Origin: Chloroflexota bacterium
GTDB taxonomy: Bacteria; Chloroflexota; Chloroflexia; Thermomicrobiales; UBA6265
DNA: 64,000 nt
Direction: 5' to 3'
NCBI GenBank assembly: GCA_023423795.1
Contig: JAFAEX010000136.1
Coordinates: forward strand, 1-64,000
The notes under the pieces were generated by a model. The model was not told the DNA's origin, made no database searches, and saw nothing but the letters and a program-made list of their open reading frames with translations. The position numbers were made by a program, and so were the translations under genes. Positions 45,910 to 55,336 of this stretch are shown here, in pieces (positions within the stretch are counted from its first letter, which is position 1; each line of letters begins with the position of its first letter).

Positions 45910-45954
45910 AGTATAGGCCCCGGGCACGGCGATCACAATCGCCCTGTCTATACT
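45910..45954. promoter_or_regulatory. Divergent promoters glmS / purB
   Basis: TATACT on the minus strand (plus-strand 45910-45915) starts the ~350-nt glmS leader that carries the ribozyme, about 38 nt before its cleavage site. TATACT on the plus strand (45949-45954) starts purB with a leader of about 36 nt. Confidence 0.6.
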
Positions 45955-45996
45955 CCCAGCGCAACGCGGGCAGCCGAGATTCGGGCGAGGGTGGGC

Positions 45997-47298
45997 ATGA
46001 TCGGGCGGTACACGCGGCCGGCGATGGGCGACATCTGGAGCGACGAGGGGAGGATCGCCCGCTGGTTGCGGGTCGAAATCGCCGTCTGCGAAGCGTGGGC
46101 CGAACGCGGCCGTGTTCCGGCGGAAGCGCTCCCAGTCCTTCGGGTCGCCACCTGCGACCTCGACCGCATGCGCGAGATTGAGCGCGAGGTCGATCACGAC
46201 ATGATCGCCTTCGTGCGCGCCACCAGCGAATCGGTCGGCGAGTACGCGCGGTTCCTCCACCTCGGGCTGACCAGCTCGGACGTCATCGACACCGCGCTCG
46301 GGATGCAGATGCGCGACGCCGGCGCGCTGCTGGACGAAGGGCTGGCCGGGTTGCTGGACGCCGTGCGCGGGCAAGCGGTCGCCCACAAGCACACGCCGAC
46401 GATGGGCCGCACCCACGGCGTCCACGCCGAACCGACGACCTTCGGGCTGAAACTCGCCGTCTGGTGGGACGAGGTGCGGCGGCAGCGGCGGCGGCTCGAC
46501 CTCGCCCGCGAGGATGCCGCCGTCGGCAAGCTGTCGGGCGCGGTCGGAACCCACGCCCACGTGCCGCCCGATCTCGAAGAGGAGGTGTGCGCCCGGCTCG
46601 GTCTCGCCGTCGCGCCGGCATCGACCCAGATCGTGCAGCGGGACCGGCACGCGTTCTTCGTCTCGGTGATCGCCGGCATCGGGGCCACGCTGGAGAAAAT
46701 GGCGACCGAAGTCCGCCATCTGCAACGGACCGAGGTCCGCGAGGCGGAGGAGCCGTTCGACCCAGGCAACATGGGCTCCTCGGCCATGCCTCACAAGCGC
46801 AACCCGCACGCGTCGGAGCGGGTGAGCGGGCTGGCGCGGCTGCTGCGCGGCTACGCGGTGACGGCGACCGAGAACGTCGCGCTCTGGCACGAACGGGACA
46901 TCAGCCATTCGAGCGCGGAGCGGGTGCTGCTGCCCGACGCCTGCCTCGTGCTCGATTTCATGCTGGCCGAGATGACCGACATCATCGGCCGGCTCGTGGT
47001 CTACCCGGAGCGCATGCAGGCGAACATCGACCTGACCGGCGGCGCGATCTTCTCGCAGCCGGTGCTGCTGGCGCTGGTCGATGCCGGGATGGACCGCTAC
47101 GAGGCGTACCGCCTGGTGCAGGGCCATGCGCTGCGGAGCTGGGACGGCGGCCCGGCGCTGCTGGATGCCCTGAAAGCCGAGCCGCGGGTGGTGGACGTGC
47201 TGGGGGAGGAACGGCTCGCCGCGCTGTTCGACCCGGCGCCGCAGCTCGTCCACGTCGATGCGATATTCCAGCGGTTGGGCATCGAATCCGTCGAGTAG
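45997..47298 (+). CDS. purB: Adenylosuccinate lyase
   Basis: Splits SAICAR and adenylosuccinate with release of fumarate in purine synthesis. The 433-residue protein shows MIGRYTRPAMGDIWSDEGRIARWL, the first signature HLGLTSSDVIDTAL, MGRTHGVHAEPTTFGLKLA with the catalytic His, and the fumarase/lyase signature GSSAMPHKRNPHASERVSGLARLL. ATG 45997 is preceded by GAGGGTGG; GTG 45991 is an alternative. It stands alone, divergent from glmS. Confidence 0.96.
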   Translation: MIGRYTRPAMGDIWSDEGRIARWLRVEIAVCEAWAERGRVPAEALPVLRVATCDLDRMREIEREVDHDMIAFVRATSESVGEYARFLHLGLTSSDVIDTALGMQMRDAGALLDEGLAGLLDAVRGQAVAHKHTPTMGRTHGVHAEPTTFGLKLAVWWDEVRRQRRRLDLAREDAAVGKLSGAVGTHAHVPPDLEEEVCARLGLAVAPASTQIVQRDRHAFFVSVIAGIGATLEKMATEVRHLQRTEVREAEEPFDPGNMGSSAMPHKRNPHASERVSGLARLLRGYAVTATENVALWHERDISHSSAERVLLPDACLVLDFMLAEMTDIIGRLVVYPERMQANIDLTGGAIFSQPVLLALVDAGMDRYEAYRLVQGHALRSWDGGPALLDALKAEPRVVDVLGEERLAALFDPAPQLVHVDAIFQRLGIESVE

Positions 47299-47355
47299 CG
47301 CTACGCGACATATCCCCAGTTAGATCTCCACCCACGAGCCCCAAACCGCCGCCGA

Positions 47356-47384
47356 TTGACGCCGAACCGCCCGCTTTCTATGAT
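47356..47384 (+). promoter_or_regulatory. Promoter of the gcv operon
   Basis: TTGACG (47356-47361), 17 nt, TATGAT (47379-47384). The leader to the gcvT ATG at 47421 is only about 30 nt, so there is no room for a glycine riboswitch. Confidence 0.65.
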
Positions 47385-47420
47385 CCAGCCGCTTTGCCCA
47401 CGGGAAAGGACCGATCCGAG

Positions 47421-48560
47421 ATGAGCGACACCGTGCCCGATTCCGGGACGCTCCGGCAGACACCATTGGCCGACCGCCACGTCGCGCTCGGGGCGCGGAT
47501 GATCCCGTTCGCCGGCTGGCTGATGCCCGTCCAGTACGCCGGCCAGATCGCCGAACACAAGGCCGTACGCTCGGCCGCCGGTCTGTTCGATCTCGGCCAC
47601 ATGGGGCAGGTCGAGGTCGAGGGGCCGGACGCGCTGCCGTTCCTGCAATGGGTCGCTTCGAGCGACATCGCCTCGATCGAACCGGGCGAGGCGATCTACG
47701 GCATGCTGCCCAACGAGCGCGGCGGCGTGATCGACGACATCCTCGTCTACCGGCGACCGGACCGCGACGGCTACATGGTCGTCGTCAACGCGTCGAACCG
47801 GGACAAGGATGTTGCCCACTTCCACGCCCAGCGTGACGCCCACCCGGAGTGGGACGTGCGGGTGCAGGATGTTTCGGACGACACCGGCATGATCGCCATC
47901 CAGGGTCCGGCCGCCCCCGGGATCGTCGCGAAGTTGACCGATGACGACCTCGACGCGATCGGCCCGTTCCGCTGGGCGCAGGGAACGATCGCCGGCACGC
48001 CGATGATGGTCGCCCGCACCGGCTACACCGGCGAGGACGGTTTCGAGTTCTACACCGCGCTCGCGGATGCGCCGGCGCTCTGGGACGCGCTGCTGGCCGC
48101 CGGCGCCGACGCCGGCCTCATGCCGGTCGGCCTCGGCGCGCGGGACACCCTGCGGCTGGAAGCGCGGATGCCGCTCTACGGCAACGAAATCGGAGACGAC
48201 ATCTCGCCGCTCGAGGCCGGGCTCGGGTGGGCGGTCGCGCTCGACAAGGGGCCGTTCGTCGGCCGCGAGGCGATCGCCGCGCTGAAGGCGGCCGGCGCGC
48301 CGCGGCGCACCGTCGGGTTCCGGATGCTGGAGCGGGGCGGCGCGCCGAGGCACGGCTACCCGGTGCTGGTCGATGGCCGCCTGGTCGGGCAGGTGACGAG
48401 CGGCGCGCCGTCGCCTACGCTTGGCGAGAACATCGGTCTGGCGCTAATCGAGCGCGAAGCCGCCGGCGTCGGCAAACCGCTGGAGATCGAGATCCGCGGC
48501 AAGACGGTGCGGGCGGAACAGGTCAAACTTCCCTTCTACCGCCGGGGTGCGGCGGGGTAG
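47421..48560 (+). CDS. gcvT: Glycine cleavage system aminomethyltransferase (T protein)
   Basis: Transfers the lipoyl-bound aminomethyl carbon to tetrahydrofolate and releases ammonia. The 379-residue protein has MIPFAGWLMPVQYAG, AAGLFDLGHMGQVEVEGPDA, TGYTGEDGFEFYT with the folate-binding region, LGARDTLRLEARMPLYGNEI and EAGLGWAVALDKGPFVGREA. First gene of gcvT-gcvH-gcvPA. It produces methylene-THF, linking it to glyA and folD in the same window. Confidence 0.96.
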   Translation: MSDTVPDSGTLRQTPLADRHVALGARMIPFAGWLMPVQYAGQIAEHKAVRSAAGLFDLGHMGQVEVEGPDALPFLQWVASSDIASIEPGEAIYGMLPNERGGVIDDILVYRRPDRDGYMVVVNASNRDKDVAHFHAQRDAHPEWDVRVQDVSDDTGMIAIQGPAAPGIVAKLTDDDLDAIGPFRWAQGTIAGTPMMVARTGYTGEDGFEFYTALADAPALWDALLAAGADAGLMPVGLGARDTLRLEARMPLYGNEIGDDISPLEAGLGWAVALDKGPFVGREAIAALKAAGAPRRTVGFRMLERGGAPRHGYPVLVDGRLVGQVTSGAPSPTLGENIGLALIEREAAGVGKPLEIEIRGKTVRAEQVKLPFYRRGAAG

Positions 48561-48630
48561 GGCACGGCGGGAATCGAACCCGGCGGCAGCGCGGCGCGAG
48601 CCGCGCCGAATCGGAAGGACGAGGGCGGCG

Positions 48631-49020
48631 ATGGCTTCTCCGGCGGACCTCAAGTTCACCAGGACCCACGAGTGGGTGCGGCAGGATGGCGACGTGGTGA
48701 CCATCGGCATCAGCCACCACGCGCAGGGCGAATTGGGCGACATCACCTACCTCGAATTGCCCGAGGTCGGCGACGCCGTGACCTCGAACCAGCCGTTCGG
48801 CGTGGTCGAATCGGTCAAGGCCGCTTCGGACGTGTACGCGCCGGTCGATGGCGAGATCGTCGAACGCAACGAGGAGGCGATCGGCGCGCCGGACCTCGTC
48901 AACTCATCGCCCTACGACAAGGCGTGGCTGGTCAAGATCAAGCTCAGCGATCCCTCGCAGCTCGACGGCCTGATGGCCGCGGCCGACTACGACGAGTATG
49001 CCGGGGCGGCGTCCCACTAG
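48631..49020 (+). CDS. gcvH: Glycine cleavage system H protein
   Basis: Lipoyl carrier shuttling the aminomethyl group between P and T proteins. The 129-residue sequence has FTRTHEWVRQDGDVVTIGIS, GDITYLELPEVGDAV and the lipoylation motif VVESVKAASDVYAPVDGEI (Lys of ESVKA). ATG 48631 with a GGACGAGGG-type Shine-Dalgarno region. Follows gcvT after 70 nt. Confidence 0.96.
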   Translation: MASPADLKFTRTHEWVRQDGDVVTIGISHHAQGELGDITYLELPEVGDAVTSNQPFGVVESVKAASDVYAPVDGEIVERNEEAIGAPDLVNSSPYDKAWLVKIKLSDPSQLDGLMAAADYDEYAGAASH

Positions 49021-49069
49021 GCCCATCATCCGCCCGGCCGGCGGTTCCCGGCGCAGCGACGAGGACACG

Positions 49070-50416
49070 ATGACCTTCAATCCACACACCGCCGAGGACC
49101 GCGCCCGGATGCTCGGGACCGTCGGCGTGCCGGCGATCGAGGACCTGTTCGAGGCGATCCCGGCCGACGTCCGCTTTCCCGAGTTGAACCTGCCGCCGGC
49201 GTTGACCGAGATGGAAGCCAGCGCGCAAATGCAGGCGCTCGCCGCCCGCAACCTCGCGCCGGAACCGGGGAAGACCTTCCTCGGCGCGGGCAGTTACCAG
49301 CATTTCGTGCCGGCCACGGTCGGGCAGATCACCTCGCGGGGCGAGTTCTACACCGCCTACACGCCCTACCAGCCCGAAGTGGCGCAGGGCACGCTGCAGG
49401 TCATCTACGAGTTCCAGACGATGGTCGCCGGCCTGCTCGGGATGGAGGTCGCCAACGCCTCGATCTACGACGGCGCGACCGCGCTCGCCGAAGGGGCGCT
49501 CGTCACCGTCTCCTCGACGCGCAACCGCCGGAAGATCGTCGTCGCCGGCACCGTGCATCCGTCGTACCGGGAAGTCCTGCGAACCTACCTCGAAGGGCTG
49601 CCGATCGAACTGGTCGAACTGCCGATTCCGGCCGACGGCTTCGCGAGCGCGGTCGAGGACGTGCGCGCGGCGCTCGAAGGCGACGACCTCGCCTGCCTCG
49701 TCGTCCAGTACCCGAACTTCTTCGGCGGCATCGAGGACGTGGCGGCGCTGGCCGAGGCGGCGCACGAGGCGGGCGGCATGCTGGTGGTGAGCACCTACCC
49801 GGTGCCGCTCGGACTGCTGACGCCTCCGGGCGAACTCGGGGCCGACGTGGTCGCCGCGGAAGGGCAGGCGCTCGGCGTGGCGCAGTCCTACGGCGGGCCC
49901 TACGTCGGGCTGCTGGCGACCCGGCAGAAGTTCATCCGGCAACTGCCCGGCCGCCTCGCCGGCATGACGACCGACTCCGAGGGCAAGCGCGGGTTCGTGC
50001 TGACGCTGCAAACGCGGGAGCAGCACATCCGGCGCGAAAAGGCGACCAGCAACATCTGCACCAACCAGGGGTTGATGGCGACCGCCGCCACGGTCTACAT
50101 GTCTACCCTCGGCCCGGAAGGGTTCCGGGAGGTGGCCAACCGCTGCTACCAGAACGCCCATTACCTTGCGGACCGGATCGCCGCGCTGCCCGGCTATCGG
50201 CTAGCGCTGGATACCCCGTTCTTCCACGAGTTCGTGGTGGAGTGCCCGCGCCCGGTCGCCGAAGTGAACGCGGCCGTGCTCGACGCCGGGATCGTTGGCG
50301 GCCTCGACCTCGGTCGGCTGGACCCGGCGCTCGACCGGCACATGCTGGTCTGCGCGACCGAGGTCCACGACCGCGCGGCGCTGGACCGGTTCGTGGAAGC
50401 GCTGCCGGCCGCCTGA
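49070..50416 (+). CDS. gcvPA: Glycine dehydrogenase (decarboxylating) subunit 1
   Basis: Subunit 1 of the two-subunit P protein. The 448-residue protein shows FLGAGSYQHFVPATVGQI, TAYTPYQPEVAQGTLQVIYEFQ, NASIYDGATALAEG and KATSNICTNQGLMA. The PLP-binding lysine is in subunit 2 (gcvPB), which would be needed for activity but does not follow; der comes next. GAGGA lies 4 nt before the ATG. The operon is therefore incomplete here. Confidence 0.95.
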   Translation: MTFNPHTAEDRARMLGTVGVPAIEDLFEAIPADVRFPELNLPPALTEMEASAQMQALAARNLAPEPGKTFLGAGSYQHFVPATVGQITSRGEFYTAYTPYQPEVAQGTLQVIYEFQTMVAGLLGMEVANASIYDGATALAEGALVTVSSTRNRRKIVVAGTVHPSYREVLRTYLEGLPIELVELPIPADGFASAVEDVRAALEGDDLACLVVQYPNFFGGIEDVAALAEAAHEAGGMLVVSTYPVPLGLLTPPGELGADVVAAEGQALGVAQSYGGPYVGLLATRQKFIRQLPGRLAGMTTDSEGKRGFVLTLQTREQHIRREKATSNICTNQGLMATAATVYMSTLGPEGFREVANRCYQNAHYLADRIAALPGYRLALDTPFFHEFVVECPRPVAEVNAAVLDAGIVGGLDLGRLDPALDRHMLVCATEVHDRAALDRFVEALPAA

Positions 50417-50465
50417 GGCCGCGCCGTCGCCGCCCGAGCGAAGCGTCGCCCCGGATAGGGTGCGC

Positions 50466-50471
50466 TATACT
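50466..50471 (+). promoter_or_regulatory. -10 box upstream of der
   Basis: TATACT about 120 nt before the der start, implying a leader of about 115 nt. No good -35. Confidence 0.4.
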
Positions 50472-50593
50472 GCCGTTTCTTCCGGGCCGCCGATCCGGGG
50501 TTTTGGCGTGGAACCGCGCCTGCCCGGAGCAACCCGATCCATCCGCCCGGCGCAGCCGATTTCGGCCCGGCGCCACCGTCCACCGGAGCCAGC

Positions 50594-51931
50594 GTGGCCA
50601 AGCCTATCGTCGCCATCGTCGGTCGCCCCAACGTCGGCAAATCGACCCTCTTCAACCGGATGGTTGGCGAGCGCCGCGCCATCGTCGAGGACGAACCGGG
50701 CACGACCCGCGACCGCGTCTACGGCACGACGGACTGGGGCGGCATCGAGTTCACCATCATCGACACCGGCGGTCTCCAGGACGACAAGGAGATCGAGGGC
50801 GCGTCGCTGGCCGAAATCGCCCGCAACACGCGTAACCAGGCCCAGTCCGCCATCGAGGAGGCGGACGTCATCGTCTTCCTCGTGGATGCCAAGCACGGCC
50901 TGACCGCGGGCGACCACGAGGTCGCCGATCTGCTGCGCCGGGCCGACAAGCCGACCCTGCTGGTGGCGAACAAAGCCGAGAGCGCCCAGCGCCGTGACGG
51001 CATCTTCGAGTTCTACGAACTCGGACTCGGCGACCCGATCGCGATCTCTTCCTACCACGGCACCGGCACCGGCGACCTGCTCGACCGGGTGGTGGAAGCG
51101 CTGCCCGAAGCCGAGGAGGAAGAGGAGCACGACGGTCCGAACATCGCCATCGTCGGTCGCCCGAACGTCGGCAAGAGCCGCCTGCTGAACGCCCTCATCG
51201 GGCAGGAGCGGTCGATCGTCAGCGACGTGCCGGGGACGACCCGCGACTCGATCGACACCCAACTCGAGTGGGCCGGGCAGCCGATCACGCTGATCGACAC
51301 CGCCGGCATCCGGCGGCGCGGGCGGATCGACCAGGGCATCGAGAAGTTCAGCGTCATCCGGTCCATGCGCGCCATCGACCGCAGCGACGTGGTGCTGCTG
51401 GTCATCGACGCCAACGAGGGGTTCACCGCCCAGGACCTGCACATCGCCGGCTACGTCGAGGAGCAGAAGAAGGGCATCGTCGTCGTCATCAACAAGTGGG
51501 ACCTGATCGAAAAGGACGCCACGACGATGGACGAGTACCGCGCCAAGGCGCGGGAAGCGCTCGACTTCGTGCCCTACGCGCCGTTGGTCTTCGTCTCGGC
51601 CAAGTTCGGGCAGCGCGTCCACCAGGTGCTCGACACCGCGCTGATGGTCGTCGCCGAGCGGTCGCGGCGGATTCCGACATCGGCGCTGAACACCCTGCTG
51701 CGCGAGGCGGTGGCGGCGCACCCGCCGCCGAGCCGTCCCGGCCGCTGGCTCAAGTTCTACTACGCGACCCAGGCCGACGTTGCGCCGCCGACGTTCATCT
51801 TCTTCTGCAACGACCCGATGCACATCCACTTCTCGTACCGCCGCTACCTCGAGAACAAGATGCGCGATGCGTTCGGCTTCACCGGCACCCCCATCCGGAT
51901 GAGTTTCCGCGGCCGCGAGGACGACCGGTAG
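50594..51931 (+). CDS. der: Ribosome-assembly GTPase Der (EngA)
   Basis: Two tandem GTPase domains and a KH-like domain; needed for 50S maturation. In 445 residues: first G1 GRPNVGKSTLFN, DTGG, NKAE (the last position is Glu rather than the usual Asp of NKxD); second G1 GRPNVGKSRLLN, DTAG, NKWD. The C-terminal KH-like part contains FFCNDPMHIHFSYRRYLENKMR. GTG start. plsY begins 1 nt after the stop, a gene pair conserved in many bacteria. Confidence 0.97.
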   Translation: MAKPIVAIVGRPNVGKSTLFNRMVGERRAIVEDEPGTTRDRVYGTTDWGGIEFTIIDTGGLQDDKEIEGASLAEIARNTRNQAQSAIEEADVIVFLVDAKHGLTAGDHEVADLLRRADKPTLLVANKAESAQRRDGIFEFYELGLGDPIAISSYHGTGTGDLLDRVVEALPEAEEEEEHDGPNIAIVGRPNVGKSRLLNALIGQERSIVSDVPGTTRDSIDTQLEWAGQPITLIDTAGIRRRGRIDQGIEKFSVIRSMRAIDRSDVVLLVIDANEGFTAQDLHIAGYVEEQKKGIVVVINKWDLIEKDATTMDEYRAKAREALDFVPYAPLVFVSAKFGQRVHQVLDTALMVVAERSRRIPTSALNTLLREAVAAHPPPSRPGRWLKFYYATQADVAPPTFIFFCNDPMHIHFSYRRYLENKMRDAFGFTGTPIRMSFRGREDDR

Positions 51932-51932
51932 C

Positions 51933-52556
51933 ATGGGCGCCGCCGGGATCGTCCTCGTCCTCGGCGCGTTCGGTTTGGGATCGATTCCTTGGGGCTACCT
52001 GTTCGGCCGCTGGATCGCCGGCATCGACCTGCGCGCGGTCGGTTCCGGCGGCACCGGCGCGACCAACGCCCTGCGCACAATGGGCCGCAAGGTCTCCCTG
52101 GCCGTCCTGCTGCTCGATGCCGCCAAGGGTGCGCTGCCGATCGTCGTCGGCCGGCAATTGGGGCTCGATGGGTGGTGGCTGGCTGCCGCCGCGATCGCGG
52201 CGGTCGCCGGCCACTGCTGGTCGCCGTGGATCGGATTCAAGGGCGGCAAGGGCGTCGCCACCGGCGCCGGGGCGGCCATCGCGCTCTGGCCGCCGGTCGC
52301 CGTGGTGCTGCCGGTGATGGTCGTCGTCATCGCCGCCACCCGCTTCGTGTCGCTCGGCTCGCTGCTGACCTGCGCGGCGGCGACCGCACTGACGGTCGCC
52401 CTCGCGGCCGGTGGGCGGCTCGGCTGGTCCGTCGCCGTGGCCGTCGCCGGGATCACGCTGATCGTCGTGGTCCAGCATCGCGCCAATATCCGCCGCTTGC
52501 TGGCGGGAACCGAGCGCCGCTTTGGCGAGAAAGTCCCGGTTCAGGCGCCGTCATAA
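51933..52556 (+). CDS. plsY: Acyl-phosphate:glycerol-3-phosphate acyltransferase
   Basis: Integral membrane enzyme making lysophosphatidic acid. The 207-residue protein shows the three PlsY motifs: GSIPWGYLFGR, the loop GSGGTGATNALRTMGRK, and GHCWSPWIGFKGGKGVATGAG. Five or more hydrophobic helices. It follows der directly; its last 16 nt overlap the end of the convergent galE. Confidence 0.95.
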   Translation: MGAAGIVLVLGAFGLGSIPWGYLFGRWIAGIDLRAVGSGGTGATNALRTMGRKVSLAVLLLDAAKGALPIVVGRQLGLDGWWLAAAAIAAVAGHCWSPWIGFKGGKGVATGAGAAIALWPPVAVVLPVMVVVIAATRFVSLGSLLTCAAATALTVALAAGGRLGWSVAVAVAGITLIVVVQHRANIRRLLAGTERRFGEKVPVQAPS

Positions 52557-53527
52557 CCCCGCGGGTGGCGCTGCATCCAGTCCCAAGCTGACCCGACCAT
52601 CTCGTCGATCGTCGAGTGCTTCGGCTCCCAGCCGAGGATTTCGCGTGCCCGCGACGAATCGGCCACCAGCGACGGGGGATCACCCGCCCGCCGGTCCTCG
52701 TAGCGGACCGCCAGCGGCCGCTCGGTGACGCGCTCGACCGATTCGACGATCTGCCGCACCGAAACGCCGTCGCGCGTGCCGAGGTTCATCGCGCCCAGCG
52801 GTTCGTCCAGTCGGTCGAGCGCCCGCAGGTGGGCGTCCACCAGGTCCACGACGTGCACGTAGTCGCGCACCGCCGTGCCGTCCGGGGTGGGGTAGTCGGT
52901 GCCGTAGACGCCGAAGGCATCGCGCAGCCCGAGCGCGACCTGTAGCGCGACCGGGATGACGTGGGTTTCCGGATCGTGGTCCTCGCCGAGTTCTTCCGTT
53001 GCCCCGGCCACGTTGAAGTAGCGCAGCGCCGCCCAGCGCAACCCGTGGGCGGTTTCCGCTGCTTCCAGCATCTGCTCGACGATGAGTTTGGAGTGCCCGT
53101 AGGGGTTGATCGGCTGCTTGGTGATGTCCTCGCGGATGGGGATGTCCTCGGGCGGCGGCGCGCCGTAGACGGCCGCGGTCGAAGAGAGCACGATCCGGTC
53201 GGTCCCGTTGTCGAGCATTGCCCGCAGCAGGTTGATCGAGCCGCCGACGTTGACCGCGTAGTACAGGACCGGCTCCCGCACCGATTCCGGCACGAGGGTG
53301 GCCGCGGCGAAGTGCAGCACCGCGTCCGGATCCACCGCGCGCACGGCGTCGGCCACCAGGTGCGGCACGCGGATATCGACGTCGAAGAGCGGCACGTCTT
53401 TGGGGACAGCGGGGCGGTGGCCACGCCAGAGGTTGTCGAGGACCGCGACCTCGTCGCCGCGCGCGTGCAGCGCCGCTACCGCCACGCTGCCGATGTATCC
53501 CGCGCCGCCCGTGACCAGCACCCGCAT
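52541..53527 (-). CDS. galE: UDP-glucose 4-epimerase
   Basis: Extended short-chain dehydrogenase, 328 residues. NAD-binding GGAGYIGS (residues 7-14), [11 protein letters not shown] with the catalytic Ser/Thr, [10 protein letters not shown] with the Tyr-xxx-Lys pair, and RYFNVAGA plus [13 protein letters not shown] typical of GalE. ATG 53527 has GGGGAGG 10 nt upstream. Divergent from glyA. Exact sugar nucleotide not provable by sequence alone. Confidence 0.92.
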   Translation of the reverse strand: MRVLVTGGAGYIGSVAVAALHARGDEVAVLDNLWRGHRPAVPKDVPLFDVDIRVPHLVADAVRAVDPDAVLHFAAATLVPESVREPVLYYAVNVGGSINLLRAMLDNGTDRIVLSSTAAVYGAPPPEDIPIREDITKQPINPYGHSKLIVEQMLEAAETAHGLRWAALRYFNVAGATEELGEDHDPETHVIPVALQVALGLRDAFGVYGTDYPTPDGTAVRDYVHVVDLVDAHLRALDRLDEPLGAMNLGTRDGVSVRQIVESVERVTERPLAVRYEDRRAGDPPSLVADSSRAREILGWEPKHSTIDEMVGSAWDWMQRHPRGYDGA

Positions 53528-53575
53528 CGTTGTCGGTCCTCCCCGCCGGGGAACGGTCCCGGCCGCCGTGGATGG

Positions 53576-53581
53576 TACACT
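53576..53581 (+). promoter_or_regulatory. -10 box of glyA
   Basis: TACACT, giving a leader of about 79 nt before the glyA ATG at 53667. Confidence 0.45.
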
Positions 53582-53666
53582 CTGGCCGCCGTCATCACGC
53601 GCCGCCGGGCGAACCTCGCTGCGCCGGGCGCTCCCGGACCACACCGCACGCGGAGGAATGATCGCC

Positions 53667-54929
53667 ATGGGTGTCGCAACCGCGCCTGCCGCCACCGACA
53701 ACGAAGTGTTCGACGCGATCCGACGCGAAGAGCGCCGCCAGCACGACGGCATCGAACTCATCGCGTCCGAGAACTTCGTGTCGCCGGCCGTCCTCGCCGC
53801 CGTCGGCACCGTGCTGACCAACAAGTACGCCGAGGGCTACCCCGGCAAGCGGTACTACGGCGGTTGCCAGTACGTCGATGAGGTGGAAACCCTGGCGATC
53901 GAGCGGGCCAAGGCGCTATTCGGCGCCGGCCACGCCAACGTGCAGCCCCACGCCGGCGCGAACGCCAACATGGCGGTTTTCCTGAGTTACCTGCAGCCGG
54001 GCGACCGCATCCTCGGCCTCAGCCTTGCCGAGGGAGGGCACCTGACCCACGGCCACTCGGTCAACTTCTCCGGCCGCCTGTTCGAGCCGCATTTCTACGG
54101 CGTGGACCAGGAGACCGGGCTGCTCGACTACGACCACATCCTGACGCGGGCGAAGGAGGTGCGGCCGAAGGCGATCATCGCCGGGGCGTCGGCCTACAGC
54201 CGGCACATGGACTTCGCCCGCTTCCGGCAGATCGCCGACGAGGTCGGGGCGTACCTGTTCGCCGACATCGCCCACCCGGCCGGCCTGATCGCCGCCGGGC
54301 TGCACCCGTCGCCGATCGGCCACGCCCACGTCACCACCACCACGACCCACAAGACGCTGCGCGGCCCGCGCGGCGGCATGATCCTGTGCGGCGCCGAGGA
54401 AGCGAAGACCGTCGATCGGGGGATCTTCCCCGGCATGCAGGGCGGCCCGTTGATGCACGTCATCGCCGGCAAGGCGGTCGCGTTCGGCGAGGCGCTGCGG
54501 CCCGAGTTCAAGGACTACGCAGCGCAGGTGATCGCCAACGCGAAGGCGATGGCCGAGGAACTGCAATCGGCGGGCATCGCCATCGTCTCCGGCGACACCG
54601 ACAACCACCTGATGCTGGCCGACGTCAACTCCATCGGGCTTTCCGGCAAGGAAGCCGAGAGACTGCTCGACGACGTGGGCATGACCTGCAACAAGAACAC
54701 GATTCCCGGCGACACCCGGCCGCCGGCGCACGCCTCCGGCATCCGGCTCGGCAGCCCGGCGATCACCACCCGCGGCTTCGGCGAGGCGGAGTGCCGCCAG
54801 GTCGCCCGCTGGATCGCCGAGGTCCTGCAAGCGCCGGAGGATGGCGCACTGCACGCCCGTATCGCCGACGACGTGCGGCACCTGACGTCCCGGTTCCCGC
54901 TACCGGGCGTCGAGTTGCCGTCGGCGTAA
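53667..54929 (+). CDS. glyA: Serine hydroxymethyltransferase
   Basis: PLP enzyme that converts serine and THF to glycine and methylene-THF. The 420-residue protein has [38 protein letters not shown], the PLP segment [16 protein letters not shown] with the Schiff-base Lys, and [18 protein letters not shown] 53667 (MGVATAP) was chosen because GGAGG sits 10 nt upstream; the earlier ATG at 53658 touches that element. Ends at a terminator. Confidence 0.96.
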   Translation: MGVATAPAATDNEVFDAIRREERRQHDGIELIASENFVSPAVLAAVGTVLTNKYAEGYPGKRYYGGCQYVDEVETLAIERAKALFGAGHANVQPHAGANANMAVFLSYLQPGDRILGLSLAEGGHLTHGHSVNFSGRLFEPHFYGVDQETGLLDYDHILTRAKEVRPKAIIAGASAYSRHMDFARFRQIADEVGAYLFADIAHPAGLIAAGLHPSPIGHAHVTTTTTHKTLRGPRGGMILCGAEEAKTVDRGIFPGMQGGPLMHVIAGKAVAFGEALRPEFKDYAAQVIANAKAMAEELQSAGIAIVSGDTDNHLMLADVNSIGLSGKEAERLLDDVGMTCNKNTIPGDTRPPAHASGIRLGSPAITTRGFGEAECRQVARWIAEVLQAPEDGALHARIADDVRHLTSRFPLPGVELPSA

Positions 54930-54957
54930 CCCTGACCGGTTTCGCCAACATGCAGAG

Positions 54958-54982
54958 AGCCCCGCGCCCGAGGCGCGGGGCT
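54958..54982. terminator. Terminator between glyA and the small membrane-protein gene
   Basis: An 11-bp stem (AGCCCCGCGCC with GGCGCGGGGCT), loop CGA, followed by TTCGCG on the plus strand and CTCTCTGC on the minus strand. Probably serves both convergent genes. Confidence 0.75.
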
Positions 54983-55008
54983 TTCGCGTACTCGCTTGAT
55001 GCGAGCCG

Positions 55009-55239
55009 CTACTGGAGCAGCAGCTCGAACCGGAGGCTGCCGCCGTCGTCGCGGCCGAAGCGGCGGGCGACGACCCCGGCGAGCGACCGCACCGGCCCGG
55101 TCAGCAGCAGCGCCGCGGCGACCCCGGCGAGACCGCCGGCCGCCGCGCCGAGCAGGAACGACGACACGTCGCGCTGCTCCGCCGGCGCGTCGTTTGCCGC
55201 CGGCAGCACGTTTGAAACGAAGGGTGCCTGATCCGTCAC
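55009..55239 (-). CDS. Small single-pass membrane protein
   Basis: 76 residues with one Gly/Ala-rich hydrophobic segment (FLLGAAAGGLAGVAAALLLTG) in the middle and a basic region after it. No family recognised. The GTG at 55239 has GGAGGA 8 nt upstream, which supports a real gene. It lies downstream of rsfS in the same direction. Confidence 0.6.
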   Translation of the reverse strand: MTDQAPFVSNVLPAANDAPAEQRDVSSFLLGAAAGGLAGVAAALLLTGPVRSLAGVVARRFGRDDGGSLRFELLLQ

Positions 55240-55336
55240 GCCGGTCTCCTCCGACCGAATCGCGGCCCGCGCTCGAGGCGGACCACGTGCCGTAAGCTGG
55301 GCGGGGTTGGCCGTCGCGGGATCGTTGCCCGAGGCC

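Noticed and set aside
33485..47320. Recurring ACATATCCC motif (near 33492, 37567, 39413 and 47307)
   Set aside because: Short, at irregular places including inside dnaE, with no shared context; consistent with chance or a common k-mer.
47385..47420. Possible glycine riboswitch upstream of gcvT
   Set aside because: A good promoter at 47356-47384 leaves only about 30 nt of leader, too short for the aptamer.
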